Below are positions 15,801 through 20,311 of a DNA stretch of 20,311 nucleotides, one piece after another. How positions within the stretch are numbered: position 1 is the stretch's first letter; every line of letters begins with the position of its first letter. Source of the DNA: UBA1067 sp050874585 (GTDB taxonomy: Bacteria; Verrucomicrobiota; Kiritimatiellia; RFP12; UBA1067); NCBI GenBank assembly GCA_050874585.1, contig JBNMKZ010000050.1, positions 1 through 20,311 on the forward strand, given 5' to 3'. The translations under genes were made by a program, and so were the position numbers. Below the pieces are notes generated by a model, which did no database searches, was not told the DNA's origin, and saw only the letters and a list, made by a program, of their open reading frames with translations.

Positions 15801-17409
15801 TCCGAATCTCTGGGGCCTGTACGACATGCACGGCAATGTCTTCGAGCATTGCCTTGATTTTCAGAACATCGAATCCAGTGTGGCGGATTGCGCGGGAATC
15901 GATCCGACGGGGCCGAAGGACGAGAGCCGCAGTCGCAAGGGACGCCGCGTGATGAAAGGCGGGTCTGTCCTTTGCTACGGCGACCCCCGCGACTGCGCGG
16001 CTTGGGGGCGGCGGCTTGGTGGCAAGACGGCACCGGTAATCGGTCATGGTGCGACGGGATTCCGCGTCTGCGTTTCTGCATGCGTGGCCCCTGCGCCCCA
16101 ATTGGCACCGTGGGCGGAGAAGTTGACGGCGGAACAGCTGGACGATCGTGTCGCGCTCGTGAAAGACACACGCATCTTCAAGGTCGGGGGTCTCGCGGGA
16201 ACGGCTTCCTGCACGGCGACGAATGCATTTCCGCTTTTCTCGGCGCGGAACTGGGATCGCTCGGTAGCCTGCATGGCGGTGGTGGCGCGGTATGGAAAGG
16301 GTCGCGTCATCTTTGTGGCGGACGATTCCAAGGCGTTGGACAGACCGGAAAACGCCGCGCTTGCGAAGAATTTCCATCAGTGGCTTTCGGTGAACGGCTC
16401 GTGCCGCCGACTGGATTCCGCGGCATTGGAAACGGTCGATATTCCCGAGACGGTTCGTTTTGTCCAACAGGGCGGCGGTCTGCTGGTGACGGCGAACTGC
16501 TGGAACTGGTGGATGGCGGAACTTCGTGCGAAGGGCAAGGCTTCGGCGGCCGATTGGCGCGGCAATGCGCTTCTGAAGCCTTTCGGAATCGTCGCGGGCC
16601 GTTTTTGCGTCCGGCGGACTTCGCCCGATGGGTTTTTGACGCAGATGATGTGCGCCGTCGGTTCGGCGGTGTCGTCGCCCGACCTCTATGAAACGCAGAA
16701 GTACGACTTGCCGCATCCGCCCGCGCCAACGCCTGCCCGGGCCAGCGACCGGGGCATTCGCGTCAAAGACGGTGAGACGATTGCCTTTCTGGGCGATTCA
16801 ATTACGCGGCTTGGCGGTGGGGAGAAGGGGTATATCGCACTTGTCTTGAAGGCGTTGGAGGTCGCCGGCGTGAAGAATGTCCAGGCCGTTCGTGCCGGTT
16901 GCGATGGACAGAATGCGGGTGATATGCTCGGTCGCGTCGGCGGCATTCTCGCCAATGAGGAGGTGAAGGTACTGACGGTCTCCTGTGGCGTGAATGATAT
17001 CTGGGGCTACGACTGGGGGCGCGGTGTCGAGCTGGAGGCCTATGAACAGAATGTCCGTGAAATCTATGACAAGGCGGCGCGTAGGGACGTGTTGGTCGTT
17101 CCGTTGACACCCACGCTGATTCAGGAAGATCCTGATAACGACGAGAATCGGCAGCTCAATCTTTTCGCCGATTTCATTCGTGCTGAGGCCAAACGCCGCG
17201 CACTACCGTTGGCGGACTGTCGGCGGGCAGAGGTCGACGCATTGGCCAAGCTTCCACAGACGGGCGAACGCCATTTCACCTACGACGGCGTCCATCCGGT
17301 CGCGGCGGGTCATCGACTGATTGCTCGTGAGGTCATCAAGGCGCTCGGCGTGCCCGAAAACCTCATGCCCCAAATTGAAGAGGCCTGGGATCGCTTTTTG
17401 GCCGAATAG
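12877..17409 (+). CDS. Giant secreted fusion: TCAF-like domain, M60 peptidase, SUMF1 domain, second TCAF-like domain, SGNH hydrolase
   Basis: The ATG at 12877 overlaps the previous stop (ATGA), follows AAGAAAGG and opens a signal peptide (LTLSLFAAISIVVRLSAA); 1510 residues. (1) Residues about 30-270: amidotransferase-like domain as in TCAF/M60 proteins (LAGTVMVLADKAFPIARAKNW, YGAGRAIYFGHPSFL, QNGGGLLGAGLGWGW). (2) Residues about 430-720: M60-like metallopeptidase with zinc motif HEIGHNHQ, His580, Glu581, His584, and third ligand Glu598. (3) Residues about 753-1068: SUMF1 domain (FDLPTEAQWEWACLAGT, GLYDMHGNVFEHCLDF, GFRVCVS). (4) Residues about 1094-1270: a shorter copy of domain 1 (GLAGTASCTATNAFPLFSARNW, YGKGRVIFVADD, QQGGGLLVTANCWNWW). 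(5) Residues about 1295-1510: SGNH/GDSL hydrolase with GDSI (Ser1308), GVND (Asn1373) and DGVHP (Asp1470, His1473). M60 enzymes cleave O-glycosylated proteins; an SGNH module could remove acyl groups. Combined action on mucin-like glycoprotein is inference. Confidence 0.9.
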   Translation: MKRRTPLTLSLFAAISIVVRLSAAEMPPALGAGVEAINCEGLAGTVMVLADKAFPIARAKNWDGTATYAAAGAEYGAGRAIYFGHPSFLTSGKLSAQTQAFRRNAVAWLARGKAEPKVGVFRHGGICASLKAAGINAVPFDDPADFGKFDVVATIDFTVENASAYLAYVQNGGGLLGAGLGWGWKQIASRSRTVSFADDFGDNRVFGPMGILMGDIGIVRPLDDGFPIDAAQAPYGTRVDDALVLAAKGEYKDKEQQRQVSVVLSQMAAVLPPALPEGIREKIAAFGRRPEAAKVPSPDSPVEPEDIFARLAILARKADYESDRFKAWPADPAAAVYPGLVKPGTPTVSREVEIDATIPRWHSTGLFAPAGKTITFTFPDGADQRNLRLRIGTTQDDLSGAAKGWKRFPLVTTEAPVKASRVELTSPFGGLIYVIVPERAETGAQKFTVKIDGAVMAPWFKLGRDTAESFFAECEQTGAPQGEIEGKNYIITFETAGLKQCKEPEWIATYWDRYLDACQWLTGLPPRRSPERLCSDIQLQGIGVLHDGYPMMALVDPREPSAVVLDRVSLERGKAWGVYHEIGHNHQNRDWTPAGTSEVTVNIFTLMAIDKISGCNFRENGFATARTLADAKVRQWVASGKKFDAWKKDYFLALELYARLIETYGWDTLAAVFGRYRREGFVRPKNDAEKWDVFAREFSQETKTDLAAVLQQWSIPVSASVAASCAQYSAAPAALTRGLTREPYRPLATTPVSGLYMGICLKGKNAGAIELYPSRSAIPSGEKADRWKGDWLLLRRIEPTPGEMMLGNPAMESGVDARHGVTLTKPYYIGVYELTQKQWFNVMGSWKGDTFGDPTTRAFKPVNGVAYCHTRGNVTDGISWPFSGYEVSPDSFFGRLRELTHFRADFDLPTEAQWEWACLAGTKGPWGTGEEPAPYKVADAKPPMGVKRDRVLDTLGRYAGNNVEPHGPAVVGSYRPNLWGLYDMHGNVFEHCLDFQNIESSVADCAGIDPTGPKDESRSRKGRRVMKGGSVLCYGDPRDCAAWGRRLGGKTAPVIGHGATGFRVCVSACVAPAPQLAPWAEKLTAEQLDDRVALVKDTRIFKVGGLAGTASCTATNAFPLFSARNWDRSVACMAVVARYGKGRVIFVADDSKALDRPENAALAKNFHQWLSVNGSCRRLDSAALETVDIPETVRFVQQGGGLLVTANCWNWWMAELRAKGKASAADWRGNALLKPFGIVAGRFCVRRTSPDGFLTQMMCAVGSAVSSPDLYETQKYDLPHPPAPTPARASDRGIRVKDGETIAFLGDSITRLGGGEKGYIALVLKALEVAGVKNVQAVRAGCDGQNAGDMLGRVGGILANEEVKVLTVSCGVNDIWGYDWGRGVELEAYEQNVREIYDKAARRDVLVVPLTPTLIQEDPDNDENRQLNLFADFIRAEAKRRALPLADCRRAEVDALAKLPQTGERHFTYDGVHPVAAGHRLIAREVIKALGVPENLMPQIEEAWDRFLAE

Positions 17410-17580
17410 CCTCAAGTCGGAATGCTGCTCTCAGTCTGGGCATAGAAGGCCCTCAGCACGGGATGGACGTCCTGTGAAGGCTTCGCAGATCTTCATCCAC
17501 GCGTCGACGGGGAATGCCGGGGCCCCAGCGCGGCGTTCCCGAGGCGACTGGGTTGACAGGGGCAAGAGGAAGGTGGGGGG
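17410..17580. other. Spacer after the giant gene, with a GC-rich hairpin
   Basis: No gene is visible. GGGAATGCCG (17510-17519) pairs with CGGCGTTCCC (17531-17540), one G-U, around an 11-base loop that includes GGCCCC. No T tract follows, so it could be a Rho-type 3' end or stability hairpin for the long upstream transcript. Confidence 0.45.
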
Positions 17581-17672
17581 ATGCGCAACCCAACGGGTCT
17601 GACTTGCGCAACCGAAAGGGTCTGGGATGCGCAACCCGAAGGGTCGAGGTTGCGCAACCTAAAGGGAAAGCA
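17581..17672. repeat. Tandem array A: four 23-bp units
   Basis: Units start at 17581, 17604, 17627 and 17650, an exact 23-base period. Each opens with (A/T)TGCGCAACC and then has a variable base, AA or similar, and GGG; ACCC-N3-GGGT forms a small inverted repeat in units 1 and 3. The leading base alternates A, T, A, T. Period and frame rule out a coding repeat. Confidence 0.88.
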
Positions 17673-17750
17673 CTAAGGTGGTTTGATCAAAGGACTAAGG
17701 TGGTTTACTCAAAGCACCTTAGTGGTTTGTGCAAAGGACTAAGGTGCTTT
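17673..17750. repeat. Tandem array B: three and a half 22-bp units with an inverted member
   Basis: The array abuts array A without a gap. Units start at 17673, 17695, 17717 and 17739 (partial), a 22-base period. Units 1 and 2 share CTAAGGTGGTTT; unit 3 begins inverted, so CACCTTAG (17715-17722) is the reverse complement of CTAAGGTG. The result is a perfect 13-bp inverted repeat, AAAGCACCTTAGT (17711-17723) with ACTAAGGTGCTTT (17738-17750). A 10-bp pair GGGAAAGCAC (17664-17673) and GTGCTTTCCC (17744-17753) encloses the whole array. Unit centres carry TTTG-N2-CAAA. Confidence 0.85.
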
Positions 17751-17761
17751 CCCGTTCTCCT

Positions 17762-17787
17762 GCTTGTCTCCACCCGTGGAGACAAGC
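17762..17787. repeat. Perfect 11-bp hairpin
   Basis: GCTTGTCTCCA (17762-17772) pairs perfectly with TGGAGACAAGC (17777-17787) around CCCG. No T tract follows on either strand, so it is not an evident intrinsic terminator. It closes the repeat-rich block. Confidence 0.65.
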
Positions 17788-18000
17788 CTCTCCACTTTCT
17801 ATAATCGTCAAAAACCCCGTTTGTGTTGGGCATTTCCGCCTCGATTCGTGCCGTCGCGAGAGCGTACATCCGTGCGAAGGCGCGCAGGGAAATGCGCAGG
17901 ACCCGGGCAGATTCTTCCTGCGCTTTCGTTCGGGTATGGTTCCTTCCGCTTTTGCTGTCCTGTTTGGTTTGACAATTTCTTCACAGGCAATAAATCCATT
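17788..18000. other. Spacer before metY, no gene seen
   Basis: A lone TATAAT at 17800-17805 has no good -35 and no extended -10. TTGACA at 17970-17975 is a perfect -35 hexamer, but no -10 lies 16-18 bases downstream and it is 43 bases from the metY -10. I see no riboswitch fold or RNA gene here. Confidence 0.4.
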
Positions 18001-18013
18001 TTGAGTGCGAATT

Positions 18014-18024
18014 TATGCTATAAT
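18014..18024 (+). promoter_or_regulatory. metY promoter, extended -10
   Basis: TATGCTATAATA contains TGC directly before TATAAT (18019-18024), the same TATGNTATAATA form as the etf promoter. No -35 hexamer is placed correctly. The predicted start near 18031 leaves a leader of only about 22 bases, too short for a SAM riboswitch. Confidence 0.6.
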
Positions 18025-18052
18025 ACACTCGAAACTGGTGAAAGGAAACTTT

Positions 18053-19330
18053 GTGAAACTCGATACACTGTGCGTTCAAGGCGGATGGAGCCCTGCTTGC
18101 GGGGAGCCGCGGCAGCTCCCGATTTACGCAAGCACGACCTTCAAGTACGATACGACCCAGCACATGGCTGACCTCTTCGACTTGAAGGCCCCTGGCTATT
18201 TCTACACGCGACTGGCGAATCCGACGAACGATCAGGTGTCCAAGAAGATTGCGGCGCTTGAAGGGGGTGTCGCGGCGATTCTCACGAGTTCGGGGCAGGC
18301 CGCGTCGACTTTTGCCGTGCTCAATCTCTGTAGCGCGGGAGATCATGTGGTAAGTTCTGCGCAAATCTACGGCGGGACGTTCAATCTCTTCGCCGTCTCG
18401 CTGAAAAAACTTGGCATCGACTTCACTTTTGTCGACCCCGATGCGGACGAGGAGACGATTCAGGCCGCGTTCCGTCCGAATACGAAGTGTGTCTTTGGCG
18501 AGACGGTGGCCAATCCGTCCGGGTGTGTGTTGGACATTGAGAAGTTCGCCCGCATCGCACACCGCAACGGTGTTCCGCTGATTATGGACAACACCTTCCC
18601 GACACCCATCCTGTGCCGGCCGTTTCGCTTTGGATGCGACATCGTGACGCATTCGACGACCAAGTACATGGATGGTCATTCCTCGCAGGTCGGCGGGTGC
18701 ATCGTCGACAGTGGCAATTTTGACTGGGAGAAGTACCCTGAGAAGTTCGCCGGGCTTGTTGCCCCAGATCCGTCCTACCACGGGCTAAGCTACACGAAGA
18801 CGTTTGGCAAGCTCGCTTACATCACGAAATGCACGGCCCAGTTGATGCGGGACTACGGTTCGATACCTTCGCCTTTCAATGCGTTTCTCGTCAATATTGG
18901 GCTTGAGTCGCTCCACCTGCGCATTCGGCGGCACGCCGAGAGTGCGCTCAAGATTGCCAAGTGGCTCCGTACGCAGGAGAAGGTCGCGTGGGTGAACTTT
19001 GCGGGGCTTGAGGATTCGAAGTACAATGCCCTCGTCAAGAAGCAGTTCGACGGGCCGGCCCCCTGTGGCGTGATGACATTCGGCATCCGCGGCGGTCGTC
19101 AGGCCTCAATCGACTTCATGGACTCGCTGAAGCTGATTGGCATCGTCACGCATGTGGCGGATGCGTGGAGTTGTGTTCTGCATCCGGCCTCGCATACCCA
19201 TCGGCAGCTGACGGACGAGCAGCTGAAGGAGGCGGGCATTCCGCCGGATCTCATTCGCCTGTCCGTCGGATTGGAGGATCCTGACGACCTCATCGAGGAT
19301 CTTGCACAGGCCCTATCGAAGGTTGCGTGA
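18053..19330 (+). CDS. metY: O-acetylhomoserine sulfhydrylase / aminocarboxypropyltransferase, PLP-dependent
   Basis: Catalyses replacement of the acetyl group of O-acetyl-L-homoserine by sulfide (or methanethiol) to give homocysteine (or methionine). Family signature: KLDTLCVQGGWSP, PIYASTTFKYDTT, GYFYTRLANPTNDQVSKKIAALEGG, SSGQAASTFAVLNL and FGETVANPSG. The PLP lysine is Lys204 in HSTTKYMDGHSSQVGG, and the end is LADAWSCVLHPASHTHRQL-type (ADAWSCVLHPASHTH) then IRLSVGLEDPDDLIEDL. The start chosen is GTG at 18053, six bases after AAAGGA and giving the usual N-terminus. An upstream ATG at 18005 overlaps the -10 box and would add 16 unsupported residues. 425 residues, normal for MetY. Cystathionine gamma-synthase is the main alternative, but the FKYDT and FYTR-NPTND form favours MetY. 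A membrane-protein gene follows after 60 bases. Confidence 0.93.
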   Translation: MKLDTLCVQGGWSPACGEPRQLPIYASTTFKYDTTQHMADLFDLKAPGYFYTRLANPTNDQVSKKIAALEGGVAAILTSSGQAASTFAVLNLCSAGDHVVSSAQIYGGTFNLFAVSLKKLGIDFTFVDPDADEETIQAAFRPNTKCVFGETVANPSGCVLDIEKFARIAHRNGVPLIMDNTFPTPILCRPFRFGCDIVTHSTTKYMDGHSSQVGGCIVDSGNFDWEKYPEKFAGLVAPDPSYHGLSYTKTFGKLAYITKCTAQLMRDYGSIPSPFNAFLVNIGLESLHLRIRRHAESALKIAKWLRTQEKVAWVNFAGLEDSKYNALVKKQFDGPAPCGVMTFGIRGGRQASIDFMDSLKLIGIVTHVADAWSCVLHPASHTHRQLTDEQLKEAGIPPDLIRLSVGLEDPDDLIEDLAQALSKVA

Positions 19331-19390
19331 GCAATCTCCACGCCACGCATGAGAGGTTGATTTAAAAGAGAGAAAGGAAACGGATACATC

Positions 19391-20311
19391 ATGCAGCAGA
19401 TAAAGAATGTCGCATTTGGCAAGACTGATTGGCTCATTGCCCTTGTGCTGGCCGTTGTATCGGCGATTGTCTACGGGGTGTCAATGGCGGGTTTTGCCTA
19501 TCCGGGTGAAAGTGCGCACCTGATGGTCGTTTGGAAGGGGCTCGACGCGGCGGTTTCGACGCCGTATCCCCTGATGGCACATTTTGCCAGACTCCTTGGC
19601 TGTGGCAATGCGATTGCGCCAATCTGCGGCGTGCTTTCTGTCGTCGCCGTTTATCTGCTCATTTCGTTCTTCGTTCGAATGCGCACCTACGGTGAGGCCT
19701 CTCAGATTCATGCGACATCGGCTGGGCGGCTGGCGGGCCTTGTCGCGGCAGTTGTCTTCATGCTGACCCCGTCCGTTCGGGCGGCGGCGACGCACCTTGA
19801 GCCGCGTCTCTTCGACTTCACCTGGGCGATGCTGTGCGCTCTGCTTCCAATTGCCTGGTTGAGGATCACGCGGTGGCAATGGCTCCTGGACTATCTTTTC
19901 CCAATTGTCATTGGTATGGCTTGGGGGGTTGGATGTGTCGATTCGGCCTTGTTTGTCGTCCTGTCGCCGCTGATGCTGGCAGCCCTCGTCATCGTGTCGC
20001 AGAAGAAGGGGCGTAGTGTCGTCACATTGGTTTCGTTTTTTGCAATCGTGGCCGTGGTTATCTTCCTGCTCTTCGCTTCCGACAACGGGACTATCTTTGG
20101 TACTTTTCGCACACTGATGCAGCAGTTGCGCGGCTATGTGAAGACGGACGGATGGCTCGCCGTCGTTTTGCTGGCGACGGTGCCGTTCGTCGTGTCGATT
20201 TTTGCCAGTGCGAAGTCCTTCAATGAAAAGGGCGACTGGATGCAGTGGGCGTTCAACCTTGGCCTTGGTGTGGTCTCGATTGTCGCCATTGCGACGCCCC
20301 TGTCCCCCTCC
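19391..20311 (+). CDS. Multi-pass membrane protein, possible DUF2723/GT-C-like transferase (3' end outside window)
   Basis: ATG at 19391 opens 307 codons without a stop to the window edge; AAAGGA lies about 12 bases upstream, a long spacing. A first membrane helix (WLIALVLAVVSAIVYGVSMA) is followed by an outward loop FAYPGESAHLMVVWKGLDAAVSTPYPLMAHFARLLG. Further helices follow: AIAPICGVLSVVAVYLLISFF, LAGLVAAVVFMLTPSV, FPIVIGMAWGVGCVDSALFVVLSPLMLAALVIVS, VVTLVSFFAIVAVVIFLLFA and AVVLLATVPFVVSIFA. An acidic residue in the first outward loop and this topology recall DUF2723/protein O-mannosyltransferase-like GT-C proteins, whose loop reads PGDSAEL...HPPGYPL. That likeness is weak; the membrane nature is certain. 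It may be cotranscribed with metY. Confidence 0.75.
   Translation, partial: MQQIKNVAFGKTDWLIALVLAVVSAIVYGVSMAGFAYPGESAHLMVVWKGLDAAVSTPYPLMAHFARLLGCGNAIAPICGVLSVVAVYLLISFFVRMRTYGEASQIHATSAGRLAGLVAAVVFMLTPSVRAAATHLEPRLFDFTWAMLCALLPIAWLRITRWQWLLDYLFPIVIGMAWGVGCVDSALFVVLSPLMLAALVIVSQKKGRSVVTLVSFFAIVAVVIFLLFASDNGTIFGTFRTLMQQLRGYVKTDGWLAVVLLATVPFVVSIFASAKSFNEKGDWMQWAFNLGLGVVSIVAIATPLSPS

Noticed and set aside
15214..16716. 500-codon minus-strand frame within the giant gene
   Set aside because: It lies opposite the SUMF1 and second TCAF-like domains, whose motifs are conserved on the plus strand.
17581..17753. CRISPR array
   Set aside because: Units are contiguous with no unique spacers, are too short for typical repeats plus spacers, and no cas gene is present.
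17514..17804. Plus-strand open frame across the tandem arrays
   Set aside because: It is made of 23-bp and 22-bp repeats, whose periods shift the reading frame in each unit, so the peptide is not a repeat protein. No family and no ribosome-binding site.
17800..18052. SAM riboswitch before metY
   Set aside because: The predicted transcript leader is only about 22 bases, and no SAM-type fold was seen further upstream.
18005..18052. ATG start of metY at 18005
   Set aside because: It lies upstream of the -10 box and adds residues absent from the family; GTG at 18053 has a proper ribosome-binding site.

Overview
The window reads as a chromosomal segment of a G+C-rich bacterium in which every confident gene lies on the + strand. 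The gene mix is anaerobic EtfBA plus acyl-CoA dehydrogenase, secreted glycosidases, formylglycine-generating-enzyme-like (SUMF1) domains with a long N-terminal extension, an M60 metallopeptidase and intergenic repeats. This fits a gut- or sediment-dwelling member of the Verrucomicrobiota/Kiritimatiellota or Lentisphaerota. That placement is inference from gene content; there is no rRNA or marker gene to fix it.

Layout. (1) 1-1506: the 3' part of a GH3 glycosidase, followed by a nested-hairpin terminator. (2) 1695-5427: an energy-metabolism operon etfB-etfA-acyl-CoA dehydrogenase, with an extended -10 promoter, an inverted repeat over the -35 position and a strong intrinsic terminator. (3) 5428-6262: a gene-free spacer holding a 22-bp tandem array and a fold-back element built on 9-bp repeats. 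(4) 6263-17409: a long run of secreted or envelope functions behind one near-consensus promoter. It encodes a possible 27-aa leader peptide, a secreted protein with three related beta-sandwich modules, a GH78-type alpha-L-rhamnosidase, an ECF sigma factor with a membrane segment and C-terminal extracytoplasmic domain, a secreted SUMF1-domain protein, and a 1510-residue protein combining a TCAF-like N-terminal domain, an M60 peptidase, a SUMF1 domain, a second TCAF-N-like copy and an SGNH hydrolase. The last four genes overlap by 1 to 4 bases and are probably translationally coupled. (5) 17410-18000: a second gene-free spacer with a compound 23-bp/22-bp tandem array and several perfect hairpins. 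(6) 18001-20311: an O-acetylhomoserine sulfhydrylase-type gene (metY) with its own promoter, then a multi-pass membrane protein that runs off the end.

How they may work together. The 6.3-17.4 kb cluster looks like a self-contained glycan/glycoprotein-processing locus: a binding protein, a rhamnosidase, a mucin-type M60 peptidase fused to a probable esterase, and a membrane-tethered sigma factor encoded among its own likely targets. This is the best candidate in the window for an undescribed system. The enzymatic parts rest on visible motifs; the regulatory link and the glycoprotein substrate are inference.
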